From Aplectana chamaeleonis (Eukaryota; Nematoda; Chromadorea; Rhabditida; Cosmocercidae), in the NCBI GenBank assembly GCA_029168955.1, contig JAPDOI010000010.1:3991001-4055000 (forward strand): a stretch of 64,000 nt of DNA, given 5' to 3'. The stretch's first letter is position 1. The number at the start of each line of letters is the position of its first letter. A model generated the notes under the pieces. The model worked only from the letters and a program-made list of their open reading frames with translations. It made no database searches and was not told where the DNA came from. This document shows, piece after piece, positions 44,871 to 56,077 of the stretch. The position numbers and the translations under genes are program-made.

Positions 44871-45768
44871 AGAATACATATTGAGCTTGGTTGTGATCGC
44901 GAGCATTTTGAGGCCGAGCGAAGTACGATGCTTGTGCCTGCTGGGGCGCCAAACGGGAAAAACGCTGGTTTAGTGCATCCTAAAAGAAGTGAAAAATCAA
45001 GTTTTCCGGATTGGGCTAGCGCTGTGCTTATTTGAAAGAGGTTAGAAAAGTAATGTTGTAGGTCGAGTCTCAGGTCGATTGGGCCGTTTGAGGCGAGAAC
45101 GGGACGTCGGTGGTCGAGGGTCGTTTTTCAAAGCCGAAATCACGGCAATGGGGCAAGACGGGAAATGCCTCCAGGAAGTTTGGAACTGTTTCAAAAGAGT
45201 CTCTATTGAGCGTGGTTGTGGTCGCGGGAATTTTGAGCCTGGGCGAAGGCCGATGACTGTGTCTGCCGGGGCGTCGAAACGGCTAGAAATCATCAATTTT
45301 CACTTTCTCCACCTCCATAAATTGGTCCAACATACTTGTATATAACTCGTAATTGATCTGCACGGTCAAAACGAAGTCAAATATTTACACCAATTCGATA
45401 TCTAGCTTCAGTTTTCGTACGCTCGATTGATTCTGTCAACCCTATATGCCTTGTTTGCAGGGTAAGACATGTGTGAGCTCAAAATGAAGAGCTCTTGATG
45501 CTGATTCTGAATATGCCCCTTACAGCCCGAACGGACCATTTTGAACGATGTTATGAGAAAGCGGCGCTTTCCGGCGAAAAAAAAACGCCGAAAACGCCGT
45601 TTTTCCCAAAGTCGCGGGCGGTATTGTACTTCAACACTATTTCAACTGTGTTTAGCTCGCTCAAACCACCCTCCGGCCGTTTCAGTGTCTGTAGCCGGTA
45701 TGTATGTAGTTAAGCTTTGATGTTATGCACACCTAGGTTGAGCATATTGTATTATTTTTCAAGGTCTG

Positions 45769-45789
45769 CTGATGCCATTATTGGCGAAA
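45769..45789 (+). ncRNA. Degenerate hammerhead-like motif
   Basis: CTGAT followed by GCC-ATTATT-GGC and GAAA. It lacks the G8-A9 pair of a standard core, so it is at most a relic. It lies just outside the AT-rich island. Confidence 0.25.
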
Positions 45790-45840
45790 GCTCACCAGTA
45801 AAGAGTATAGTGAAGAGCCTTGGATTCTTATATTCTTATT

Positions 45841-45974
<134 letters not shown>

Positions 45975-46040
45975 ACAAATCGAACCATATCTAAAAATTT
46001 TTTTATAATGAATAAAGTATATTATTATACGATAAAGTTT

Positions 46041-46059
46041 GTTTCGACCCTGTCTTCAT
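46041..46059 (-). ncRNA. Hammerhead-like motif 3' of the AT-rich PLE
   Basis: On the minus strand: ATGAA, stem GAC-AGG-GTC, GAAAC. It lies about 425 bp past the last RT codons of the minus-strand PLE, the right place for a PLE 3' ribozyme, but the C of CUGA is A. Confidence 0.35.
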
Positions 46060-46483
46060 ACAAACTTGATCGTGAAAACTCTCCCGGGTCTCTTCAGTGA
46101 AGAAGAGAGCTGTTTTAAATATAAGTGTAATAAGTGTTAAATACGTTTATAATTAATAAAACTGTACCATATTGAACTATTCCTCGTAAAATACTAAATT
46201 AAATAATTGAATATCAAATCTAGGTATTCGTTCAATTCCTATCTATTATATCTAAGTTATAACTCCTGAAGTCTAATAGAAATGTCTAGATACCATACGT
46301 CGTAGTGCTATAAGTCTAGTACAGGATAGAAAAATAACTAACTATGAAAACTAATGTGCAATGGGATAGTCCGTATGTATGATACTCAGTCAATAATATA
46401 AAGGTGTAGACGCCAATCAATTTTTATCATCTTGTACATAGAGCAAAACATCTATAAGCCAAAAAATCTATCCATTCCACCAT

Positions 46484-47649
46484 TTACTTACATAAGTCAA
46501 TGACACCATTAAGTACTCTCTCTATTCTCATATTATTATCATTAAACTTGTATATAACCATCTTATTATTATAAATACACTTGAATACATTAATTTCAAT
46601 AAATTCTAAGTCATGCTTATTATCTAACAAAATTCCTATCATCTCCTTAATTTTATCTATGAACCTATAACTATCAGAACTAACATTAGCTATCCTCAAT
46701 GTTTCTGTATATATAGTTGCCGCTTTCGTTTTTATAGAGAGACTTGACAAAGAATGAGGAAATCTTTTAACACTGAAGTTGAAATCATCTGTTTTATTAT
46801 ATAAATGAGTATGAATTTTACTATTTCTAACTTCAATACCAATATCTAGATAATTACACCTATAAGAACTTATATGTGTCTTTTTAAGTTCTAGTATATT
46901 TTTATAAATAATTTTTACTTGATCATCAATGTAACTATCATCTTTATTATGCAATATTAGTAAGTCATCCATATATCTAAATGGTTTCAATAACAAGTTG
47001 TTATCTAATTTAATGTTTTTGGAATATTCGTATTCAAATATGGAAACCGTCAAATCTGCAAGTAAGGGACTAAAATTATACATAATCTCCAAAACTGCAA
47101 TAGCTATTACGTAAAAAATAATCTACAAAATACATAAGGTCGATAATAGAATAATATCTATACCCAGTTTTATTTACTTCTTTATCAGTATAAAAAGTTA
47201 TGTATCCGTTGGTAGTAACCCATTTTTTATTAGCATTGTTGAAACAAATCTTCAAAAATTCTTTAATATTAGTCATTATTGTACTACATATGTGATAAAT
47301 TGGTAAACATATCAGTAAAGTCAGCTGAGTAAAATTTCATTCCTGTAGAGCTGTCTTTATTTAAATCCTTAGCTATATTTACATTATTAATAGACCAATA
47401 AGTTTTTATGCAACCAGAGCGTATACATACCATATTAACGTAGTTTATAAAATGTCTTTTCAAGAATGAAAAAATGTTATGTAACTCTTCAGCTATTGGT
47501 TTGGTACTACTATTTCTAGCTCCAGTTATATATCTAAATTTAGTTGGGACTTTATGTAATTTAGGTAATGAATAAATTATAGGTATTTCGGAATCAACAT
47601 TAATTTTTAAAGAAGCTTTTATTTCAAAAAAACTTGTGTTTGAGTACAA
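46484..47649 (-). pseudogene. Reverse transcriptase of the AT-rich PLE
   Basis: Three readings (47,649-47,284; 47,276-47,076; 47,092-46,484) together give a PLE RT. They contain IIYSLPKLHKVPTKFRYITG, YSADFTDMFTNL (the first catalytic Asp), the thread NFSPLLADLTVSIFEYEY and the catalytic FRYMDDLLILHNK. Breaks near 47,280 and 47,085 interrupt the protein. The reading ends with RVLNGVIDLCK at 46,484 and no endonuclease follows. Confidence 0.85.
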
Positions 47650-47838
47650 TAGCTTGTTTATTGTTACCTTCTATTAATTCATAAGTATTATTAGAGGTTG
47701 AACTATTTTCCATAGAAAAATTATGATTTAAGCCTAATTTCTCAGTGAGATTAAGAATGTAAAACTTCTTACAAATAATTCCATAATTATTATTAGCTTT
47801 GTCTGAAGGACAGAAAACAAATTCCTTTCGAATGTTTT

Positions 47839-48168
47839 TTATGTCAAAGTAGGGAATTTTTCGGCATTTGCGCTAAAGTTTCCTTTTGTTAGAATAGGTT
47901 TAACATACTTTCTAGAACTTTCCCAGAAATAAATGTGTAGCTCGTTAACTTTATTTATGTCTAACTTATATTTGTTTTTCAAGTAGTTAATATAGCAGTT
48001 TATAGTTTCTTCAAACTTATTATGTACGAAATCTCTATTATAATCTTTATCTATTCGATATTTTGTTCCTTTATCCAAAATCTCTCTAAGTGCTCGATTT
48101 TTTATGATATTCAAATTTCCTGTGATAATATGTCCATGTTTTTTATCTATATAATTACTATATTTCAA
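47839..48168 (-). pseudogene. PLE pre-RT block (AT-rich PLE)
   Basis: HGHIITGNLNIIKNRALREI followed by LDKGTKYR is the TGDL-type motif preceding the RT in many PLEs. The reading fails at 47,839, and about 190 bp follow before the RT fingers are readable again. Confidence 0.7.
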
Positions 48169-48217
48169 ATTATCACTACAAACACATCGTTTTGTTATAG
48201 TAGTATTTATACTTTCA

Positions 48218-48568
48218 TTATTTATCTCTAAGAACTTTATTATACTTAAAAATAAGACTAGAAACAGGATTATTATATTGATAAATAATACGAACCTTTT
48301 TGTAATTATCTCTGCTTTTGTTAGGTAACAAACCTATTAACTTATCACTATTGAAAATTTTATTGAAATTAATTTTATACGATAAGTTGTGAAAACACTT
48401 CATCTTCAAGTTATGAAAACTAATATTATTATCTTTCTGTTTTTTGTTGTTATTATAATAAATGTTGGTTAATATACTAAAAATCATTAATTTAATTTTT
48501 TTGTTGACATTAGACATGAAATTATTGGAATTTAGAAAGAATGATAAGTTTATGTTAATTAGTTTCAT
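48218..48568 (-). pseudogene. Connector between endonuclease and RT (AT-rich PLE)
   Basis: This 116-codon reading ends GLLPNKSRDNYKKVRIIYQY and FKYNKVLRDK. It starts only about 40 bp after the endonuclease frame stops, so the endonuclease and RT regions were probably one protein. I know no separate function for it. Confidence 0.5.
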
Positions 48569-48605
48569 TAAGACTTTTAATCATATTATATATTTGTCTG
48601 GGATT

Positions 48606-49360
48606 TTATCTTTTACCTTCTCTCTCCACATAATTAGATATATCAGAATAAGTTGAAGTATTTATCTTATCGGGTTTCTTACGTTTACCTCTATTAGTCC
48701 TATCTTTAATGATTTTGAGATTGAAGTAAGGATGATTGCATTTATACAATAGCGGATTAGCTATCCCTGCTATATTACCATATCCTTTATTAATATTATC
48801 ATTCAGTCCAAAAGGATAAGGTGTCATCAAGAGCTTAATCCAAAAATCCTCTTTATCTAAGAGTATTTTTTTATCTAAGTTTTCGGGTAGTGTGTCTAAA
48901 ATATGAACGGAAATATTCGATCTACATTTATGGAAATGTTTGTAAAGAGGAGTATTTTTGTTGGGATGATTAATTTCACGTAAGTGTTCTGTGATTCTAT
49001 CTCTCAATCTTCTTGTAGTCATTCCTACATACTGTAAACTACAATTGGTACATTTTATAAGATATATGACACCTCTCTTTCTACAATTTGCATCTTCCGT
49101 TTTAAATGTTTTAATCTCAAAACTAGTAACAGTTGAGCTAAAATTGTTACTAAAGCAAATTAGGTTACAAATATTGCAATTGGATTTACAATGAGATCTT
49201 GTATGATCATTACCGAAATCCTTTATTGAATATTTATTAGCTCTAATTTTATATTTTTTGAATATGGTTTGGGAAGAGTAGTATTCTGCTTGTTTCTGAA
49301 CGTTGTTTTTTTGACCAAAATCTAAGTAAGTGGGTGGCCAAACCTCTTAGAGAGAGGAAC
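48606..49360 (-). pseudogene. GIY-YIG endonuclease domain of the AT-rich PLE
   Basis: The reading is open from about 49,360 on the minus strand to 48,606. It contains a Cys-rich stretch (HCKSNCNICN), then RGVIYLIKCTNCSLQYVGMT, in which GVIY and YVG are the two GIY-YIG strands, followed by RRLRDRITEHL (Arg and His) and LLDKEDFWIKLL (the catalytic Glu). It ends with PYPFGLNDN and a basic tail, RGKRKKPDK. It should make a nick for target priming. The methionine in QYVGMT is only internal, so the true start lies upstream of the Cys-rich part. Confidence 0.82.
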
Positions 49361-49370
49361 CCCCAAGAGG

Positions 49371-50321
<951 letters not shown>

Positions 50322-50529
50322 GGGTGTGTATACAAGTCTGTTGGTACCTGCTCGTTGGTGCCCCTGCTTCTACTGAACCCAGCAGACGTTTGAGTGTACA
50401 CAGGGAACGTTCGAGCGATATAGCGTGCACAACTATATCGCGAAAGTATCCCGCACATTGCATAAAGGTGTCGCCGTCCGGCACACTAAGGCCTCTGGTC
50501 CATAACACCTTAGGATCCGTACCTAGGAG

Positions 50530-51372
50530 TCATGGAGTCTTTGGCCACAAGCCACAATTTCGCCACCCTGAACTGTCGATCGCTTTCGAGTGATATCCAA
50601 AAACTGCGCTATCCAGACTTCTGAGCTATTTCCATGCACCGTTTGCTGCTTTGCAGGAAACCCGCCTCAAGGATAGACCCGTCATCAGCGTCGGAGAGTA
50701 CACCATCTACTGCGGTAACGCGGACGATAGGAGAGTGGGAGGCTGTGCAATAGCTGTAAGGAAGGATTTCAATGGTATGGTCAAGGAGTTCGGCTCAACG
50801 TCGTGTCGGAATGCATTCGTACGACTGCGGGATCACAGAGGATTCAATCTGTGGATAGTGAGTGCTCATGCGCCCACTGAAACCGCCGAAGACAATTCGA
50901 AGAATGCGTTTTATGAGGAACTCAATACGTTGCTGGCCAGGATACCTTGTCAACATGCTGTTGTCGTGGGGATTGACGCAAATGCGAAGATGGGACTTGA
51001 TCAGGAATCCGAAGTACTCGGTAAATGGTTCTACCCAGTGGAGCAAACATCGGACAATGGCTACCGCCTTGTCGACTTTGTGAACGCAGTGGTCTGATTA
51101 ATGCATCGACATTCAAGAGGAATCTTCGGCGCCATCAGCTTACGTGGCAGGGACCAACCCGGCTATCTCCAGAAGAGCAGCGGAAGCGGAAGATGACAAC
51201 TTTGAAACTACAGCTTGACTATGTCCTGACGAGGAATATTCCAGTATCGGACATTCGAAGATCTAGAGCTGTGTGGGATGTCGCATTCGATTCGGATCAC
51301 CGTCCTGTTCTGTTGAACTTCACTGCGAGGATTCATAAGAGGAAGCGAGGCTCAGCCTCTCCAGAGGATTGA
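50530..51372 (+). pseudogene. RTE endonuclease domain (plus strand)
   Basis: It begins near ATG 50,530 with HNFATLNCRSLSSD, then after a frame break reads LQETRLKD (catalytic Glu), FNLWIVSAHAPTE, and VVVGIDANAKMG. After a one-base insertion near 51,085 it continues RSGLINASTFKRN, RHQLTW, LDYVLTRNIP and ends with AFDSDHRPVLL, the SDH block. All expected APE-type endonuclease blocks are present, in three frames. Confidence 0.85.
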
Positions 51373-51373
51373 C

Positions 51374-51682
51374 ATGACAAGTCTCAGAGATGAAGAGTGC
51401 AGAAGGAATTTCCGACAACGCGTTTCTATTCACATCGGAGTACGGACTAAGAAGAAACTTTGCGACGCGGATTCTTTTGTCAAATGCATCCAGGACGCTT
51501 CGAAAGAGGCACTCCCGGTTGTACAGCCTAAGAAGAAGTTCGCCTACGTCTCAGAAGAAACAACATCTACCTACAACAGAGTATGTGCTCTCCGAACTGC
51601 AGGAAACTTCGTGGAGGAGAAGCGTCTGAGGAGGAAGTTGCGTCGGCAGCTTCAAAGTGACCGCGAACGAGTGGACGTGTAG
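51374..51682 (+). pseudogene. RTE linker between endonuclease and RT
   Basis: MTSLRDEECRRNFRQRVSIH and the later KKKFAYVSEETTSTYNRV match the RTE inter-domain region. It is shifted by one base relative to both neighbours (stop at 51,372, restart at about 51,660). Confidence 0.75.
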
Positions 51683-53549
51683 AGCTAAGGAGTTCGAGAA
51701 GGCTTGGGAGGATAAGAATCCGAAGAAAGCCTACACGTTGCTGCGACAGTATAGCGGGAAGATGAAGAGATGTTCTCCTGTCTTGAACACTACCAATGGA
51801 GTTGCAGTTGGTGATGCGACGCTGCCAATATGGAAGGATTACTTCAGTTCACTACTGAATCGTCCAGCGCCATCAGTACCTGAGCTCCCGCATGTTCAGA
51901 GAGCACATTACGATGTCAGTGAGGAACCGCCGACTGAGTCTGAAGTTTTGGATTGTGTCCGGAAAATGAAGAATGGAAAGGCAGGTGGAGATGACAACAT
52001 CACTGCTGAAATGCTGAAAGCTCTTCCTCCGTCTGGGATTCGTGAAATGACCAACACCATCCGTGCCATATGGATGAGCGAAAGGATACCCGATTCGTGG
52101 AGACATGCGATCATCGTACCTCTTCACAAGAAGCTATCCGTCACGGATCCTAAGAACTACAGAGGAATCTCTCTACTTCGTGTCATGTACAAGGTTTTAG
52201 AACGTATCATTCTCGAGCGACTTATCAAACATCGTGAAGGAACGACCAGAGATGAGCAAGCCGGTTTTCGACCTGGAAGATCGACCATCGACCAAGTGTT
52301 CGTCGTGAGAAGAGTAATTGAATCGTGGCAGCGGTTTTCGAAGCCATTACAGCTTGCTTTTTTGGACTTTGAAGCCGCGTTCGACTCTCCTCATCGTGAT
52401 CGATTGCTCAATGCTCTGCGAGCAGATGGAGTCCCGGAAAAGTATGTTCGGTTAATCGAGGACATGAACAAAGGAACAACAGCAGCAGTTCGTACACCTG
52501 TCGGATTTACGTCAGCTTTCGAGGTGAAAACAGGAGTAAGGCAAGGAGCCGTTGCAGGACCTTTTCTTTTCAACTTCGCCGTTGATGACATCATGCGTAG
52601 AGTTGCAGAACAGTTTCCTGCGGATGTGATCCTAACACCATCAGGACGCTCCCTTGTCGACCTGGAGTACGCCGACGACATTGTGTTATTCGCTGAAAAC
52701 AACGCAAAAATGCAAAGGATTGTGAACCTCGTTTCGAAGTATGCCGCAGCCTATGGACTTCGTCTTCGTCCCGACAAATGCAAGCAGATGTGGGTCTCTC
52801 AGAGGCCTTCAACTGGAGTTTGTGTGGACGGACAACGTATCGAACTGGTGGACGATTTCTGTTATTTGGGCTGTTTGCTGAAGAACGATGGTAGTTATGC
52901 AGCGGATATTCGACAACGATGTGCGAAAGCTACGTCTGCATTCAATTCTCTAACCAAGTGTTTGTGGTCTACCACCATCGCGAAGGAAGTCAAGTTGCGC
53001 GTCTACCTATCCGCTATTCGCCCTATCATGATGTACGGATCGGAGACGTGGGCAGCACCGAAAACGCAGATGGAAAGGTTGGATTGCACGGAGAGGAAGC
53101 TTGTTAGGCGTTTGCTTGGATATTTCTGGCCGCGTGTATGCCATAACGAAGCCCTTTACAAGGAAATCGACGCAGTACATCAACGCTTGACACGAGGGAG
53201 GTGCCAGCATCTCCTAACGCCATCTCAAGCAGCAATGGAAAGTCGACTTCGACTGCTCGGGCATATACTAAGAAGAACGCCGGATCGTCTCGTACAACAC
53301 GCTTTAAAAATGCTTCCAAATCCTGTCTGGAAACGGCCACCTGGGCGTAGGCGAAAGTTCTGGACGGATGTGGTTAAAGAGGATTTAAAGTCACTCGGCA
53401 TCGAAAGACAGTTCAGGCGCGATGTTTCGTTTCGCAGGAAATGGAATAGTGACAGCTGGATGGAATGTGTTCAAATTGTGGCTGAAGACCGTGAAAAATG
53501 GACACGGCTGACTACTAGGACGGCACACCTCGGTGAAGATGCGGAATGA
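51657..53549 (+). CDS. RTE reverse transcriptase, intact domain
   Basis: A 630-codon uninterrupted reading. RT blocks in order are NGKAGGDDNITAEMLK near residue 105, IIVPLHKKLSVTDPKNYRGI, DEQAGFRPGRSTIDQVFV, LAFLDFEAAFDSPHRDRL, TGVRQGAVAGPFLFNFAVDD and the catalytic LVDLEYADDIVLFAEN near residue 340. The C-terminal part has DFCYLGCLLKNDGSYAADI and RLLGHILRRTPDRLVQHALK. It would reverse-transcribe RTE RNA at the nicked target. It is not linked in frame to the endonuclease, so it would not be made as the full protein. A possible start is the ATG at 51,657, inherited from ORF context and not proven. Confidence 0.9.
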   Translation: MTANEWTCRAKEFEKAWEDKNPKKAYTLLRQYSGKMKRCSPVLNTTNGVAVGDATLPIWKDYFSSLLNRPAPSVPELPHVQRAHYDVSEEPPTESEVLDCVRKMKNGKAGGDDNITAEMLKALPPSGIREMTNTIRAIWMSERIPDSWRHAIIVPLHKKLSVTDPKNYRGISLLRVMYKVLERIILERLIKHREGTTRDEQAGFRPGRSTIDQVFVVRRVIESWQRFSKPLQLAFLDFEAAFDSPHRDRLLNALRADGVPEKYVRLIEDMNKGTTAAVRTPVGFTSAFEVKTGVRQGAVAGPFLFNFAVDDIMRRVAEQFPADVILTPSGRSLVDLEYADDIVLFAENNAKMQRIVNLVSKYAAAYGLRLRPDKCKQMWVSQRPSTGVCVDGQRIELVDDFCYLGCLLKNDGSYAADIRQRCAKATSAFNSLTKCLWSTTIAKEVKLRVYLSAIRPIMMYGSETWAAPKTQMERLDCTERKLVRRLLGYFWPRVCHNEALYKEIDAVHQRLTRGRCQHLLTPSQAAMESRLRLLGHILRRTPDRLVQHALKMLPNPVWKRPPGRRRKFWTDVVKEDLKSLGIERQFRRDVSFRRKWNSDSWMECVQIVAEDREKWTRLTTRTAHLGEDAE

Positions 53550-53591
53550 CCGCGTCAGGCGAAAGCCAACCGATTAAGTCAAGTAAGTAAG

Positions 53592-53801
<210 letters not shown>

Positions 53802-53954
53802 TAGAATTCAATGTTTACACACATATAAAGGAATGGAAAGATTGATTCAATACTATAGATCAAATCTTATAATCAAAAAACCGTAACCCAATGGGAACAG
53901 AATAGGAAACTTGGCCTAAAATTATAATAGCACTAAACTTCTGTGAACTACAAG

Positions 53955-54610
53955 ATGGATAATGTGAGTTATAATTCTTTTAAAAATTATATTATCTTAG
54001 AACTATTCAATATAATAGCTATCTGTAATGTTTGAAATAGTATATGCAAATATCTAATAACCTGTATTCTAATAGTAATAAAAGGCTATTAATGATTACC
54101 ATATCTACAGTAATCTATCTAATTCTGAAGTAAGTTCTTTTTAGTATCCTGGATTCGCTAAAACCAAAGCCAACCAAGAAGTACGTGAATCAACTCAGCA
54201 GGAACATGTCAACCATCGGGTGTTGGCCGAATACGTGAAAATTCTCAATATACCAAATCCGAATAAATTATCATTGCAAGGACTAACACAAATGTTTTTG
54301 GATGACATTATCAAGTAAGTTCGGAAAAATACGTCTTATGTAAGATTCCAACAAAGTTTCATTCAGGTATAAAAATACATCGGATCCAACTCCTCTATCT
54401 TGGCCAATTTTTACTGGAACCAATAACGGTGCCTCTTCATTCCGAGTTAGTTTAATAAGAATATATTAACCTTAATCTATGAAAACTATATAATTATAAC
54501 ATGTTCAGGCGAAAGTATCGTATTCTTTTTGGTCTGAGTTTACTTCTACCGGAAAGAAACGTCTATCGGAATATAATCGACGTTCTAATTATCCAAAATT
54601 TAAATCTTAA
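53955..54610 (+). CDS. Small four-exon gene, unrecognised, 119 aa
   Basis: Exon 1 is ATG GAT AAT (53,955-53,963) then GTGAGT. Exon 2 is 54,145-54,314, after CTTTTTAG and before GTAAGT. Exon 3 is 54,367-54,445, after TTTCATTCAG and before GTTAGT. Exon 4 is 54,509-54,610, after ACATGTTCAG and ending TAA. Introns are 181, 52 and 63 bp. All phases agree and total 360 nt. The predicted product starts MDNYPGFAKTKANQ and includes LNIPNPNKLSLQGLTQMFLD, WPIFTGTNNGASSFRAKV and SFWSEFTSTGKKRL. There is no signal peptide or membrane segment. Acceptors are not the strong TTTTCAG expected in nematodes. I do not recognise the family. It lies alone in the AT-rich island. TATAAAGG-like bases occur at 53,825. 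Confidence 0.6.
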
Positions 54611-55060
54611 ACTTATAGCCTATACCTGCGTCGAAAAATACGTACATATTGTACTGAAATGGGTATGCGTGTCCCTGAAATGGTAGTTCGTGGCGGTCAC
54701 TTAACTTTTTGCCGAAAGTTGTCGAATTCCACACGTGGGTTCTGTCGAACTCCGGGTTCCCACATTTTCCTTATTTTTTCGTTCTCTGGAGATATTCTGG
54801 TGGCAAACGTTGTAGTCAAATGCGGTTGAAGATTCTCCATCGAATTTCGTCCTTTTAACTTATTTCCAAGAAAATCGATAATTGATCGATCTTATCAGTT
54901 TTTGGGTAGGGTTGGTAAAATGTGTACAGCGAAGAAAGTGTGACGAATACAGCTATATCGAAGGCCGTTCTAGCCCTTAGTTGAATTTTGGCATCTCGCT
55001 CTTGCGTTTTTTTAATAGCGGGTTCAAGGGCTTAGCTGTGATACGTTCTGGAGTAGACAC
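54611..55060. other. Transition out of the AT-rich island, no gene
   Basis: The AT-rich sequence ends near 54,680. Sequence after it is more like the 4-kb family member C, but no precise left terminus is found. Confidence 0.4.
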
Positions 55061-55912
55061 ACTATGCTTTGAATTGATCATATCGGATCAGTTCTTCACG
55101 GTCACATGCTGGAAAGAGGAACATGTACTGAAGCCGACTTAGCGACGAGATCTAATGTGGAAAACAGGGACCCTCCAGGCTTTCGCGCATCATTCGTTTT
55201 GAAAACCACTTGTGCGAACACTGCGCATTTCGAGAGAAAGATTTAGTTGGAAGAACAGATTATGCAAGGTGATTATCGACGCGCTTGTGTAGAGACGGTA
55301 ATTACATAACATTTTGCCACCATATTCAAAAAGCACCCCCTAGTTTACCATACTCGACCATAACTCTCAAATCAGCCTTTCCGCTATGGTACAAAACTGT
55401 AGTTGCTGCAGAACTCCAAAATTTCATCGTAAGACCACCCAAGGCTCGTCTCGAGAATCAATATATTTTATGAATAGATATAGTTAAACAAGTAGCAGTT
55501 TTGATGAAGTGGGTTAGTCGACCCAAAACTCACCTGTAAAAGTTCTCTAAATTCTGGTCTCATTTTATTTTCACACCACAAATTGCCTGGACTGGAGTTC
55601 TGAGAAAGCGGCGACTCATTTCTGACGGTACGGTGTGCACCATATGTCTCGTTTGTTATTATTTCGTTTTTGGAGACTATACCGCTATACTATTTCACAT
55701 CTGTTAAACCGTTGTCTAATTTTTCAGTCCTGTTAGCTGTTATTAAAGAACAGCAAGCCTTATCCTTCTCTCGTTTCGATGTATGAAGTTTTTAAACGAA
55801 GATTAGGATAAAATTCCGTTTTTGCAAGTGTCTTACCAGCACTTCGACGAGGTTTGCCGCAACGCGGCGATTTCAAGAAGCCAGCGGCATTAATGTTCGC
55901 GGGGGTCTACAC
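55061..55912. mobile_element. Diverged member C of the 4-kb family, left piece
   Basis: 55,080-55,260 matches member B at about 34,480-34,700 (CGGTCACATG, GAGATCTAATGTGGAAAA and neighbours). 55,565-55,905 matches A at 30,585-30,915, including GATTAGGATAAAATT, TTACCAGCA and CCGCAACGCGGCGA. It is interrupted at 55,912 by the composite element and resumes at 61,471. Confidence 0.65.
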
Positions 55913-56077
55913 CAGGGGTGTGCGGAAATTTTTTGAAAAATTTCAGAAAACAGAAAACAGAAAATCGAGTTTGTCAGAAAACAGAAATCAGAAAACAGAA
56001 AGGCCAAAACGGCCAGAAAACAGAAAACAGAAATCAGAAAACAGAAAATTCTCAGAAAAAATACTCATTGCATTTTA

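Larger units (their letters stand above)
41890..45626. mobile_element. 3.7-kb foldback element with ~770-bp inverted arms
   Basis: The termini CAATACCGCCCGCGACTTTG and CAAAGTCGCGGGCGGTATTG are exact inverted copies with TA on each side (41,888-41,889; 45,627-45,628). The left arm (41,890-42,665) and right arm (44,862-45,626) remain complementary, with moderate divergence, through GAATCAGCATCAAGAGCTCT, CTAGATATCAAATTGAG-like and CATCGGCCTTCGCCCAGGCT blocks. Within each arm a block of about 230 bp is repeated. The 2.2-kb middle has no transposase and holds nested repeats. It recalls foldback elements such as C. elegans Tc4 in design, but homology is not shown. Confidence 0.78.
46484..49370 (-). 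mobile_element. AT-rich Penelope-like element with N-terminal GIY-YIG
   Basis: On the minus strand the order is GIY-YIG endonuclease (about 49,360-48,606), a connector (48,568-48,218), the PLE pre-RT block (48,168-47,839) and RT (47,649-46,484). No second GIY-YIG follows the RT. Endonuclease-first order is the mark of the Naiad/Chlamys-type PLEs. Codons are strongly AT-biased, unlike the other PLEs in the window, and the DNA is visibly AT-richer. Several frame breaks make it a pseudogene. Confidence 0.75.
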
